This document shows positions 1 to 13,396 of a DNA stretch of 34,277 nt, in pieces (the first letter of the stretch is position 1; each line of letters opens with the position of its first letter). Source of the DNA: Caballeronia sp. BR6202001590007 (GTDB taxonomy: Bacteria; Pseudomonadota; Gammaproteobacteria; Burkholderiales; Burkholderiaceae); the NCBI GenBank assembly GCA_029439495.1, contig JAQFVI010000419.1:4602-38878 (forward strand). Reading direction: 5' to 3'. Position numbers and translations under genes: made by a program. Below the pieces are notes generated by a model. The model was not told where the DNA came from. It was given only the letters and a program-made list of their open reading frames with translations, and searched no databases.

Positions 1-378
1 AACGTGGCGATGCCGCTGCGCATCCGCCGCATGCCGGAAGACGACGCGCGCAAGGAAGCGCAGGCGATGCTGGAGCGCGTCGGCATCGGCCATCGCGCGA
101 AGCATCGGCCGGGCGAGCTGTCGGGCGGCGAGCGGCAGCGCGTCGCGATCGCGCGCTCGCTCGTCACGCATCCCGCCTGCGTGCTCGCCGACGAACCGAC
201 CGGCAACCTCGACGGCAGCACTGCGGACAACGTGTTCAACCTGATGCTGGAATTGTCGGCGACGCTCAGCACGAGCTTCGTGATCGTCACGCACGATCAG
301 GATCTCGCCGCGCGCTGCGACCGCATCATGCGTCTGCGCGACGGCGTGCTGCACGAAGAGCCGCCGGTGCCGGTCTGA
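1..378 (+). CDS. lolD: Lipoprotein-releasing ABC transporter ATPase LolD (3' part)
   Basis: This is the C-terminal half of an ABC ATPase; the frame is open from base 1, so the start lies outside the window. The ABC signature [13 protein letters not shown], the Walker B region [11 protein letters not shown] and the H-loop VTHD are all present in order. LolD powers LolC/E, which extracts lipoproteins from the inner membrane and hands them to LolA. The assignment to LolD rather than another MacB-like ATPase rests on the GNLD sequence after Walker B and on the TatD and comEC genes that follow, an order I recall from Burkholderia. The visible part shows no damage. Confidence 0.85.
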   Translation, partial: NVAMPLRIRRMPEDDARKEAQAMLERVGIGHRAKHRPGELSGGERQRVAIARSLVTHPACVLADEPTGNLDGSTADNVFNLMLELSATLSTSFVIVTHDQDLAARCDRIMRLRDGVLHEEPPVPV

Positions 379-405
379 CGCGCCGGCGCACGGAGGGAAG
401 GCGTC

Positions 406-1194
406 ATGTGGATCGATACGCACTGTCATCTCGACGCCGGCGAATTCGACGCCGACCGCGCCGCCGTCGCCGCCGATGCGTCGCGCGCGGGCGTCGGGCG
501 CATCGTCATTCCGGGCGTGGATCGCGCCAATATCGCGACGGTGCGCGCGCTCGCGCATCGCATCGACGGCGGCGCGTATGCGTTCGGCATCCACCCGCTC
601 TTCACGTCGGCCGCACACGAAGATGACTTGCGCGGGCTGCGCGAGGAAGTCGAGGCAAGCCTCGACGATCCGCTGTTCGTGGGCATCGGCGAAATCGGGC
701 TCGATTATTTCGTGCCGAGGCTCGACAACGCGCGCCAGCGGTTTTTCTATGACGAACAGCTAAAAATCGCGCGCCGCTACGACCTGCCGGTGATTTGCCA
801 TGTGCGCAAATCGCAGGACAAGGTGCTCAAGGGTCTGCGCGTGCATGGCATCCACGGCGGCATCGCGCACGCGTTCAACGGCAGTTTTCAGCAGGCCGAG
901 GCGTTCATCGCGCAGGGCATGCATCTGGGCTTCGGCGGCAATCTGACCTTCGAGCGCGCGCGGCAGATCCGCCGGCTCGCGGCCGAGTTGCCGCTCGAGG
1001 CGATCGTGCTCGAAACCGATGCGCCGGACATCGCGCCCGCGTGGCGCTACAAGGGGCGCAACTCGCCCGATCAGGTGCCGGCCATCGCGAAGGTGCTGGC
1101 CGACTTGCGCGGCATCGGCGAGGACGCGCTCGCCATCGGCACAACGGCCAACGCGCATGCCGCGCTGCCGCGACTCGCGCGCGCGACTTCATAA
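406..1194 (+). CDS. TatD family metal-dependent hydrolase
   Basis: This 262-residue protein has the TatD/YcfH layout: an N-terminal DTHCHLD metal site at residues 4-10, the GEIGLDY glutamate near residue 95, a histidine in PVICHVRK, and the C-terminal ETDAPD aspartate. Family members are TIM-barrel enzymes with two metal ions, reported as 3'-5' exonucleases or D-aminoacyl-tRNA deacylases; the substrate here cannot be told from sequence. The ATG at 406 follows a purine-rich GGAGGGAAGG ribosome binding site and lies 27 bp after lolD, so the two are probably co-transcribed. Length is normal and the frame intact. Confidence 0.88.
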   Translation: MWIDTHCHLDAGEFDADRAAVAADASRAGVGRIVIPGVDRANIATVRALAHRIDGGAYAFGIHPLFTSAAHEDDLRGLREEVEASLDDPLFVGIGEIGLDYFVPRLDNARQRFFYDEQLKIARRYDLPVICHVRKSQDKVLKGLRVHGIHGGIAHAFNGSFQQAEAFIAQGMHLGFGGNLTFERARQIRRLAAELPLEAIVLETDAPDIAPAWRYKGRNSPDQVPAIAKVLADLRGIGEDALAIGTTANAHAALPRLARATS

Positions 1195-1289
1195 TCGTTT
1201 CCTGTTTTCGGTTTCGCTTTCGCACGAGATGAGCGTGTCGCTTCGTCTCGCGCGGATGCGTTCGTGCGGCGATAGGCGAGCGAGGGTGT

Positions 1290-3240
1290 GTGCGGGCGGT
1301 CTTGTTGGGATTCGCGGCGGGCGTGTGGTGGCTGCAGCAGCAGGCGGTTTTGCCGGATGGTGGCTCGCCGCGCTCGTCGCCGGATGTGGCGCGGGCTTGT
1401 GCTTCGTGCGCGGCCTGCCCGAAGCGCGCGAGGACGGTACGCGCTTTCTCTTCGACGTCGAATCGAACGGCGCGGGCCTGCGCGATTTCCCGTGCGCGGT
1501 GCGGCTGTCCTGGTATTCGGCGCATGAGGCGCCCGTGTTTCCCGTGCTCGAAGCGGGCCAGCGCTGGACCTTCTCTGCGCGCCTGAAGCGCCCGCACGCC
1601 GAAGCCAATTTCAACCTGCGCGACATGGAAGCGCCGATGCTCGAACGCGGCGTTTGCGCGACCGGCACCGTCACGCGTGCGCGTGCGCCCGAGCGGCTCG
1701 CACACGATGCATCCGGTCCGTGGCTGACGATCGATCGTATTCGTTCGCGCGTGCTCGCGGCATCGTGGTCGCGCTCGCGGCCGTTTTGCGCGCGACCGGC
1801 ACGAGTCATCTTGTCGCGATTTCCGGGCTGCACATCGGCTTCGTCGCGGGACTGGCGGCGCTGCTGTGCGGCCATGTGTGGCGACGGCTGGCCTGGCGCG
1901 GTACGCGCGCGCCGCTCGCGATCGCCGCGCCGAAGATATCGGCGCTGGGCGCGGCGGTCTGCGCCGCGTGCTACGCCGCGCTCGCTGGTTTCAACGTCCC
2001 CGCGCAGCGCGCGTTCTGGATGCTTGCGGTCGTCGCGCTCGCCTATGTGTGCGGGCGCCGTCCGGCTGCATCGCTGGTGTGGTGCTGGGTGCTCGCGTTC
2101 GTGCTAATCGCGGATCCGTGGGCGGTGATTTCGCCCGGATTCTGGCTGTCGTTCGGCGCGGTCGTGGCGATCCTGTTCGCGATCGAAGCGCGCGGCAGGG
2201 CGGCTTCGACAGCGCGGCACGACGATGCCCCCGTCGACGCATTCGACTGGAACGATCGCGGCGAATGGCCCACAGCGCACGCACGCGACGACGCGGAATT
2301 CGCCGCGGCGATCGCACGCATCGAGCGCGCGTTTCCGCATCGCACGGTCGTGCGATGGCGCCGCGCATGGCGGCGGTGCGTGTCGGGCGCGCGCATCCAG
2401 TACGCGGTGACGCTCGCGCTCGCGCCGCACTTCGCTTCACCGCTGTGGCATTTGCCGCAGCCCGACGCGTTCGCACTCGTGGCGGCGTGCATCGGCGTGG
2501 TCTGGGCGCTCTTGCCGCGCGGATGGCCGTTGCGCTTCGCCGCGCCGCTGCTGTGGCTGCCGCTCGCGGCATCGCTGCCCAGGGCGCCCGACGCGGGCAC
2601 GTTCCGCGTGATCGCGCTCGACGTTGGGCAGGGCTCGGCGCTCGTTGTGCAAACCGCGCATCATGCGCTGCTGTTCGATGCCGGTCCCGGCCCGGAATCG
2701 ACGCATGCGGGCGAGCGCATCGTCGCGCCGTATCTGCTCGCGGCGGGCGTGCGCACGCTCGATGCGCTGATGGTCAGCCATTCCGATTCCGACCACGCGG
2801 GCGGCGCACAGACGCTGCGCTGCGTCGCCGGACAGCGCTGGAACTGGGACGGCGTCGAATTTCGCGTGCTCTGGCCGCCGCCCGCGCCGCTCGCGGGCAA
2901 GCCGAACGCATAGTCGTGCGTATTGCGGATCGCGAGCGCGGCGTTGCGCTCGACGCTATTCGCCGCCGATATTGAAGCGGACGTTGAACGCATGCTGATC
3001 GAGCGGGAAGGCGCGGCGCTCGACGCCGACGTGCTGATCGCGCCGCATCACGGCAGCCGCACTTCGTCGACCGAGCCCTTCCTCGATTTCGTGCAGCCCC
3101 GCGCGGCGGTGTTTCAAGTAGGCTATCCCAACCGTTTCCGCCATCCGAATCCGACGGTCCATGCGCGCTATGCATTGCGCGACATCGTGCTTTCGCGCAG
3201 CGACGAGCACGGCGCGGTGCAGATCGACATTCGGCGCGCA
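1290..3240 (+). pseudogene. comEC: Decayed comEC/rec2 DNA-uptake channel
   Basis: Pieces of ComEC, the inner-membrane channel that takes in single-stranded DNA during transformation, follow one another in different frames. The first piece (GTG 1290) reads LLGFAAGVWWLQQQ, the second continues in another frame from about 1358, and the third starts near 1760 with the family motif RATGTSHLVAISGLHIG. The later part has the metallo-beta-lactamase-like domain (ALDVGQGSALVVQT, HSDSDHAGG). An in-frame TAG at 2911-2913 stands where KPNALSC is expected, and the same frame then continues to IAPHHGSRTSS. Compared with the family, one segment is missing before RATGTS (about 1755-1775) and another of roughly 50 codons near 2420-2445. 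With at least two frameshifts, two deletions and one nonsense codon it cannot make ComEC. Confidence 0.9.
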
Positions 3241-3241
3241 G

Positions 3242-4067
3242 GTCGTGTTCGCGCGCGTTCGCGTCCACTTCTCGCACGCGAACGACTTTCCCGCCTCGAC
3301 GTACCGGACGATCTTCGCCGAACTCGCGGACGACTTCGAGATTCGCAGCATCGAACGCTACGGCCACGATTCGCGTTATCCGGTCACGCGCGACTGGCCG
3401 CATCTGGCTGATCAATTGCTGGACGACATCGGGCGTCACCGCGAGGAAGCGGGCGCGGATCATCCAAAGATCTGGTTGGTCGGCCATTCGCTTGGCGGCT
3501 ACCTGTCGATGCTCGCGGCGCTGAAGAAGCCGCATTGGGTGAAGGGCGTCGTGATGCTCGATTCGCCCGTCATCGCGGGATGGAAGACCGGGTTGTTGCG
3601 CATGTCGCAATGGACCGGGCTCGACGAGCGCCTGTCGCCCGCGGCCGCGACGAAACATCGCTCGCACGCACTGGGCGAGCCGCGAGGACGCCTGGCGGCA
3701 TTTCCGTTCAAAGCCGGCGTTCGCGCGCTGGGACGAGCGCATGTTGTCCGATTACATCGACTTCGCGATTCCGCCGTCGGCCGCGCACACCGGAGCGCAT
3801 GCGATCGGCGCTCGCTCGCGTTCGAGCGCGAGGTCGAATACCGCATCTACCGTACGCTCGCCGCGCGGCTCGCGCACGGCGCGCCGGTGCCGGTGGGGGT
3901 TCGTCGCGGGGACGCATTCGCGCGAGGTGAAGCACGTCGGGCTCGACATGACGCGGCGCATCGTCGGCGAGCGGCTCGAATGGGTCGACGGCAGTCATCT
4001 GTTCCCGATGGAGCGCCCGATCGACACGGCGCGCACCATTTCGCGCATGATTCGCGCGCTGGCGTGA
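3242..4067 (+). pseudogene. Alpha/beta hydrolase, several frameshifts
   Basis: This resembles a conserved Burkholderia alpha/beta hydrolase. The N-terminal part (RVHFSHANDFPASTYR, then the nucleophile elbow VGHSLGGYLS near 3480) is in one frame. The frame moves near 3655 (THWASREDAWRHF), again near 3810, and again at a run of five G near 3894, before the normal C-terminus GFVAGTHSREV to the stop at 4067. The catalytic elbow serine survives, but at least three frame changes rule out a working enzyme. The 5' end runs straight into the comEC remains with no spacer, so the end of comEC and the start of this gene were probably removed by one deletion. The substrate is unknown. Confidence 0.85.
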
Positions 4068-8416
<4,349 letters not shown>

Positions 8417-8536
8417 AGCTTTCGCCGCTTTAGTCGATAATGGACTCGTCGAAGTCTATTTTCAGCCCGCCGCCCAAGGCCTCGCATCGATTCATTCGAT
8501 CCGGGCCGCCGGGCGGCGCTTATTTCGGCTACTCGA

Positions 8537-9000
8537 ATGCGGCTCGTCACTGTCGTTCTGATTTTGTTGCTGGCGCTGATTCAATACCCGCTCTGGTGGG
8601 GACACGGCGGCTGGCTGCGCGTGCATGATTTGCAGCAGCAACTCGCGCAACAAACCGACAAGAACACGACTCTCAAGCTGCGCAACGAACGCGTGCAAAG
8701 CGAAGTGCAGGACCTGCAGAACGGCACCAGCGCCGTCGAAGAGCGCGCACGCTACGAGATGGGCATGGTGAAGGACAGCGAGGTTTTCGTGCAGTTCGTC
8801 GAGCCCAATTCCACCGCGCCGGTCAATTCCGCGAACGTGCCGGGCATGAACGGCTCGACGCGCGGACAAGTCTCGGCGGCGCCGTTGCGCGTGGTGCCGA
8901 ATCCGGTATCGCGCTCGAAGCAGGAACTGCGCGATCTCGACAAGAAAGCGCAAAAGGAAAAGCGGCCGAGGCGAAGAAGAAGCAGGCCGTCGGGCAATGA
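8537..9000 (+). CDS. ftsB: Cell division protein FtsB, with a frameshifted tail
   Basis: FtsB is a bitopic membrane protein that joins FtsL and FtsQ in the divisome. A membrane segment at residues 3-20 ([18 protein letters not shown]) is followed by a coiled coil ([28 protein letters not shown]) and the conserved [10 protein letters not shown]. Everything needed in E. coli FtsB (about 100 residues) is intact. At an A-run near 8958-8961 one base seems to be missing: with it, the frame would end [12 protein letters not shown] at the TGA 8998-9000; without it, the protein gains an arginine-rich tail and runs through the terminator to 9145. The coordinates give the ancestral frame. The change lies in a dispensable tail or is a homopolymer sequencing error. 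Confidence 0.85.
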
Positions 9001-9047
9001 CGAGCACAAGTCGTCGTCGGGCAAAACCGCCGAACGACGCTGGAAAC

Positions 9048-9083
9048 AAAAATGGGGCAGTCTTCGCGGACTGCGCCATTTTT
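9048..9083. terminator. Bidirectional Rho-independent terminator
   Basis: The arms AAAAATGG+GCAGTC and GACTGC+CCATTTTT pair around a short loop with one G-G mismatch, flanked by A-run and T-run. It sits between ftsB (+) and the convergent lipoprotein gene (-) and can serve both. Confidence 0.8.
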
Positions 9084-9102
9084 CTTTGCCGGGTCGACTG
9101 GC

Positions 9103-9463
9103 TTACCAGCTATACATCGTGCCGAAGCCCACGCCCGATTCATAGTAAGGACCGCCCCAGCCGCCGCTTGAGTAACCGCCGTAGACACTGACCGGCGGCG
9201 TGTAGTAGTTCGACATCATCTTCGCGTCGTTGCCCATCTGCGCCGCCTTCTGCGATTCCGCGAGCGCTTGCTTGTCGATGGCGTTGTAGCGCGCCATCTG
9301 CTGTTCGGGCGTGAGTTGCTGTTGCGGGGCGATCGGCGTGGCCGGCAAGCGGCTGTAGATCGGCGACGGGCCGGGCAGATCCATCGCGCATCCGGCGAGG
9401 ATGGCTGCGCCGATCAGGCACGACGACAGTTTCAGGGTGATGGCAGCGGTATAGCGTATTCAT
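9103..9463 (-). pseudogene. Small lipoprotein with a frameshift in its signal peptide
   Basis: The frame ending at 9103 encodes a proline- and glutamine-rich protein with a glycine/tyrosine-rich end ([16 protein letters not shown]). Read upstream, it contains LIGAAILAGCAMDLPG, a lipobox (LAGC) for lipoprotein processing. This frame has no usable start: the ATG at 9463-9461 (MNT...) is in another frame, and about two bases need restoring between them. The first in-frame ATG (9384) lies after the lipobox cysteine and would give a cytoplasmic stub. I therefore call it a recently broken lipoprotein gene. Function unknown; the convergent terminator at 9048-9083 supports a real transcription unit. 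Confidence 0.7.
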
Positions 9464-9555
9464 GTTCAACGACCTCCGGCGCGCCGGACAGGCTCAATGG
9501 GTTTCCCGATGGTTTCCGATCCTCGCGACGCCCGACGATGCATCGTTCAGTGGCG

Positions 9556-10510
9556 CTAATCCGGCGCCGGGCTCACACCTTGTGAGATGCCTTTCGAAAC
9601 GAAAAGTTGCTCGACGTCGACCGGATCGAATTCGTAACGCTGATTGCAGAACTCGCAGTGCACTTCGACATGGCCGCGCTCCGCGATTACGCTGTCGACT
9701 TCCTCGCGCCCGAGCATCTTCAGCATGCCGCTGACCTTCTCGCGCGAGCAGGTGCACTGGAAGCGCGCGGGCGCCGGCTCGAAGTGCTGAACGTTCTCCT
9801 GCCAGAAGAGCCGCTTGAACACCGTCTCCGGTTCTTCCTTCAGCAATTCGTCATTCGAAAGCGTGCTGCCAAGATGACACACGCGCTTGACACACGCGCT
9901 GCCACGTATCTGCGTCGTGTTCGCCCGGATGCGGCACGATGCCGCCGTCGCCCGGCAGCTTCTGCAACAGTATGCCGACGGCGCGATCGTCGTTCGCGGC
10001 GAGCCACATGCGCGTGTCCAGCTGCTCGGAGTGATGCATGTAGTGTTCCAGGACTTCGGCCATCGACGACAGCGGGCCGTGCTCGCCCGACAGCGGCACG
10101 ATGCCCTGATACGGCTGCTGTTCCGGCTTCTTGTCCGACGGATCAAGCGTAATGACGCAGCGCCCCTGGCCGTTGCGGTTGAGCAGCTCGGCGAGCGGCA
10201 TCTCCTGGCCCAGATCGGCTTCGACGTCGTCAGCGAGCTTCGCCGTCGCGCGCAAGGCCAGGTTCGAGTTGCATTGCACGACCAGCATCTTCACCGGGCC
10301 GTCGCTGTAGATCTGCATGATGAGCGTGCCGTCGAACTTGAGATTGGCCGACAGGAGTGCGCATGCGGCCATCATTTCGCCGAGCACGGTGCGCACGGCG
10401 GCGGGATACAGACGGCGCGTCTGCACTTCCTGCCAGGTCTCGCGCAATGAGACGATTTCGCCGCGCACCGGCGCCGCGTTGAACATGAATTTCTGCAACT
10501 GGTCGTTCAC
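9556..10510 (-). pseudogene. hslO: Hsp33 redox chaperone, broken by a 13-bp tandem duplication
   Basis: Hsp33 is a cytoplasmic holdase switched on by oxidation of a four-cysteine zinc site. The first part (MNDQLQKFMFN to DADTWQRVC) is in one frame and ends in a false tail. The second part, from CHLGSTLSNDELL, carries the zinc site CTC and CEFC and ends at 9556. Between them lies a perfect 13-bp tandem duplication (9875-9887 and 9888-9900). Removing one copy joins QRVC directly to HLGSTL and gives a 313-residue Hsp33, the expected size. As it stands, the product lacks the redox switch domain. Only 13 bp separate function from loss, so the event is recent. Confidence 0.93.
9875..9900. repeat. 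13-bp perfect tandem duplication in hslO
   Basis: The unit tgacacacgcgct occurs twice head to tail (9875-9887, 9888-9900). The flanking bases do not extend the repeat, so microhomology at the border is zero. It causes the hslO frameshift. Confidence 0.97.
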
Positions 10511-11362
10511 AACTCTTCCTTGGGTGATGAAGCCGGCTCGCGCACGAGCTGCGCTTTGTAATATTCGCGCCGGTCGGCGTAACTCGCCGTGGCCGCGCGC
10601 ATGCGGGCGATGTCCGCCTCGCCGATTTCCCGGACCGCTTTCGCGGGCGCGCCGAGGATCAGCATGTTGTCGGGGAAGACCTTGCCTTCGGTGACGATCG
10701 CGCCCGCGCCAACCAGACAGTTGCGGCCGATGACCGCGTCATTCAAGACCACGGCCTGAATTCCGATCAGCGCGCCTTCCTTGACCGTGCAGCCGTGCAG
10801 TATCGCCTGATGGCCTATCGTGACGTTCGCCTCGACGGTCAGCGGAAAGCCAGGGTCCGCATGCAGCACGGCGTTTTCCTGCACGTTGCTGCCTTCGCCG
10901 ACGACGATCGGCTCGTTGTCGCCGCGCAGCGTCGCACCGAACCACACGCTCGCGTTTTCCATCGGGATCGAAGAACAGACCGCTTTCGACATCGCGCACG
11001 AAGGCATCGTCGGCTCAGCTATCCCACAGACCCGTGACGACATCGTAGAATTCGCGCGCGATGTGATACGGCTCGTCGAAGGTCGTCGAGGCCGTCGCCA
11101 CCAGTCCGATGCGCTCCGTCACCGATGTCAGCGCCGAGAGCAGCGTGAACGGTTCGAACGAGGTCGCCGTGTGGCTGCGCTTGAGCGCCTCGACAAGCAT
11201 GTTGAGCACGGCCAGATGATCGGCCATGAAGAACGCATCGAAGCAGGCCTTTTCGAGCGTCTGCACGTTGAGTGTCATGCGGCCGATGATGGTCGCGGTA
11301 TCCGCGAGAAAAACGTTTTCGTCGATGGTCGGGGCGTCGTCGCCGAGCTTGTAGATGGCCAC
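10507..11362 (-). pseudogene. Gamma-carbonic anhydrase-like gene split by foreign DNA
   Basis: The start at 11362 encodes the family N-terminus MAIYKLGDDAP...TATIIGRMTL. The rest of the family sequence resumes only at 10959 with ENASVWFGATLRGDNEP and runs intact through hexapeptide repeats (GHQAILHGC, GIQAVVLNDAVIGRNCLVG) to the stop at 10507. In relatives these parts are adjacent. About 310 bp of an unrelated gene lie between them and bring a stop codon. YrdA/PaaY-type gamma-carbonic anhydrases are trimeric left-handed beta-helix proteins with a metal-binding histidine triad. The 3' end overlaps the hslO start by 4 bp, so the two were an operon. A start inside the insert (11043) gives an open frame but lacks the true N-terminus. 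Confidence 0.85.
10960..11269 (-). other. Fragment of an NtaA/SnaA/DszA-type flavin monooxygenase gene inserted in the carbonic anhydrase gene
   Basis: Read on the minus strand, the insert encodes TLEKACFDAFFMADHLAVLN, then FEPFTLLSAL, TERIGLVATASTTFDEPYHIA, REFYDVVTGLWDS and DVESGLFFDPD. These are consecutive landmarks of luciferase-like FMN-dependent monooxygenases of the nitrilotriacetate/DszA group. About 50 residues normally lying between PYHIAR and AREFYD are missing, and a TGA stands where the tryptophan after GLWDS is expected. So the fragment lacks both ends, has an internal deletion and a nonsense change, and cannot be functional. No parent gene lies in the window. There are no terminal inverted repeats or transposase, so it is not an insertion sequence. 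Confidence 0.8.
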
Positions 11363-11598
11363 TGTGTTTCCTGGCGTGGTTTTCGGATGAAGGGGTGGAG
11401 CTGCGATGCGGCGTTCGTGCGGGCCGGCGCTACAATGCGCGCCTGTCCGGCTGTGCGAACCCGGCGCACAGGCGCGCGTCGAGTCGGACCCGCGTCAGGT
11501 CGGATCATTTCCTTTCCGCGCGCGCAGGGATTACCATTTTAGCCGTTTGCGGCGAAACGCCCCCGCCGGCGGCCGCGTCATCGTTTCGAGACAGTCCG

Positions 11599-12140
11599 AT
11601 GCAGAACGCTTCCCCATCCTCCGATGCCGCCGTGCAGGGCGTCTGCGCGCGTCACGCCGCGCTCGCGCTGCTGCGGCGGTTGCACGATCCGGCCGACAAG
11701 GCGTCGCGCGTGCGCATCCTCTACGACGGCGCGCATCGATCCGGTGGCGCTGCTCGTCGAGCCGGCCGATCTGCCCGGCCGGCTCGCGAAGTCCGAACTG
11801 GTCGCGCCGTCGTCGCTTAAGCGCCGCAGCATGCAGTCCGATGCGGGCCGCGCCGTGCTGCTCCACGCGCTCGCGCATATCGAATTCAACGCGATCAATC
11901 TTGCGCTCGACGCCATCTGGCGTTTTCCGTCGATGCCCGCCGAGTTTTATCTCGACTGGTTGAAAATCGCGGCGGAAGAGGCGCATCACTTTTCGCTGCT
12001 GAGCGCGCGTCTGAAGGACTTCGGCCACGTCTACGGCGACTTCCCGGGCGCACGATGGCCTGTGGGACATGGCGCAGCGCACCCGCGACGACGTGCTTGC
12101 GCGCATGGCGCTCGTGTCGCGCACGCTGGAGGCGCGCGCG
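11599..12140 (+). pseudogene. DUF455 ferritin-like gene, 3' end deleted
   Basis: Starting at ATG 11599 (MQNASPSSDAAVQGVCARH), this matches DUF455 proteins, helical ferritin-like proteins distantly akin to the tRNA hydroxylase MiaE; function not established. The frame changes near 11730 (after RILYDG, resuming ARIDPVALLVEPADLPG) and again at an expanded CCCGGG near 12043 (DFPG to AHDGLWDMAQRTRDDV). Putative metal ligands in LLHALAHIEFNAINL and AAEEAHHFSLL survive. After MALVSRTLEAR the sequence changes to the end of an alpha/beta hydrolase, so the 3' part of this gene and the 5' part of the next were lost in one deletion. Confidence 0.8.
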
Positions 12141-12314
12141 GGCTGGAATGGCTCGCGGGCGAGGTGCCCATCGCGGGATTCAAGGCGCGTTTCGAGGCGG
12201 TGCCGGACTGGCGCGAGGAATTCATCGCGGATATTCATCGCGGATGCCGGGCATATGGTCCATTATGACCAGCCTGAGCGCGTTGCCGCACTGATCGAGA
12301 CGTTCTGCGCGTAG
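12141..12314 (+). pseudogene. C-terminal remnant of an alpha/beta hydrolase with a 13-bp duplication
   Basis: The segment WLAGEVPIAGFKARFEAVPDW followed by REEFIAD, and then GHMVHYDQPERVAALIETFCA, is the typical end of an alpha/beta hydrolase, with the catalytic histidine in AGHMVH. The two parts are in different frames, separated by a perfect 13-bp tandem duplication (12220-12245). With one copy removed the frame reads EEFIADAGHMVHYDQ without a break. Only the last 55-60 codons remain. The order of events cannot be told, but the remnant has both the deletion and the duplication. Confidence 0.75.
12220..12245. repeat. 13-bp perfect tandem duplication in the hydrolase remnant
   Basis: The unit attcatcgcggat occurs twice in direct succession (12220-12232, 12233-12245), with no microhomology at the outer borders. 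Confidence 0.97.
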
Positions 12315-12398
12315 AAAGCGCCGCGTCAGGTGCGCGAGGCAGCATAAACAGCGCGTCACGCCGTTAAAGTAGAATGTTAGAATTGATACACCTTGACG

Positions 12399-13229
12399 AT
12401 GAATGCCGATCTGCACTGCCATTCCACCGTGTCGGACGGGCAATTTTCGCCCGCCGAAGTCGCCGCGCGCGCGCAGGCGAACGGCGTCACGCTGTGGTCG
12501 CTGACGGATCACGATCAACTGGGCGGCCAGCGCGAAGCGCGCGAGGCGGCTGCCTCGCTCGGCATGGCCTATCGGCCGGGCGTCGAGATTTCGGTGACGT
12601 GGGCGGGCAAGACGGTGCATATCGTCGGCATGAACGTCGATCCGGACAACGCGCAGCTTCAACGCGGCCTCGAATCGACGCGCAACGGCCGTGCGGCGCG
12701 CGGCGTCGCGATTGGCGAGGCGCTGGCGGCCGTCGGCATTCCGAATGCGTTCGAAGGCGCGCTGCGCTACACCGACGATCCCGACATGATTTCGCGCACG
12801 CACTTCGCGCGCTATCTGGTCGAGGCGGGCTACGCGCGATCGGCCTCGGACGTCTTCGCGCGCTATCTCGGCGACGGCAAATCGGGCTTCGTCGGGCATC
12901 GCTGGGCGAAGCTTGCCGACTGCATGAAATGGATCCGCGAGGCGGGCGGCGAGCCGATCATCGCGCATCCGGGCCGCTACGATTTCACGCCCGTGCAGTT
13001 CGCCGCGCTCTTCGACGAGTTTATCCAGATGGGCGGCAAGGCGATCGAAGTCGTCACCGGCAGCCACACGCCGGATCAGTATCGCGAATACGCCGACGTC
13101 GCGCGCCGCTATGGTTTCGAAGCGTCGCGCGGGTCGGATTTCCACGGCGCGGGGGAAGGGCGCGTCGATCTCGGCAAGCTGCCGCCGTTGCCGGACGATC
13201 TCACGCCGGTCTGGCAACGCTGGCTCTGA
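12399..13229 (+). CDS. PHP-domain phosphoesterase (RNase AM / YciV family)
   Basis: The 276-residue protein opens with ADLHCHSTVSDG, the PHP metal motif, followed by TDHDQ, GVEISV, AHPGRYDF and SRGSDFHG near the C-terminus, which complete the usual metal ligands. Relatives hydrolyse 3',5'-nucleoside bisphosphates, and the E. coli member trims the 5' ends of rRNAs. It is followed by a yciO-like gene, as in E. coli yciV-yciO. The ATG at 12399 is chosen because it precedes the metal motif directly; an in-frame TTG lies two codons earlier. The frame is intact. Confidence 0.88.
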   Translation: MNADLHCHSTVSDGQFSPAEVAARAQANGVTLWSLTDHDQLGGQREAREAAASLGMAYRPGVEISVTWAGKTVHIVGMNVDPDNAQLQRGLESTRNGRAARGVAIGEALAAVGIPNAFEGALRYTDDPDMISRTHFARYLVEAGYARSASDVFARYLGDGKSGFVGHRWAKLADCMKWIREAGGEPIIAHPGRYDFTPVQFAALFDEFIQMGGKAIEVVTGSHTPDQYREYADVARRYGFEASRGSDFHGAGEGRVDLGKLPPLPDDLTPVWQRWL

Positions 13230-13396
13230 CGCCGGATTCGCAATAGGCGGCTCCGGCGCGGACTTTATCGCTTCGTTCGACGCCGAAACGGCGCATCCGG
13301 CCCGGCGTCCCGTGCATGTTCCTTGCAACGATGCTACGCGCGTTCCACCGCCGCGAGGACGCTGCGTCCGCGCACGAACGAACCCAGGGCGTCGTC

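Noticed and set aside
10507-11043. An intact 178-residue carbonic anhydrase starting at 11043
   Set aside because: Its first 28 residues come from the inserted monooxygenase fragment read in another frame; the true N-terminus lies at 11362.
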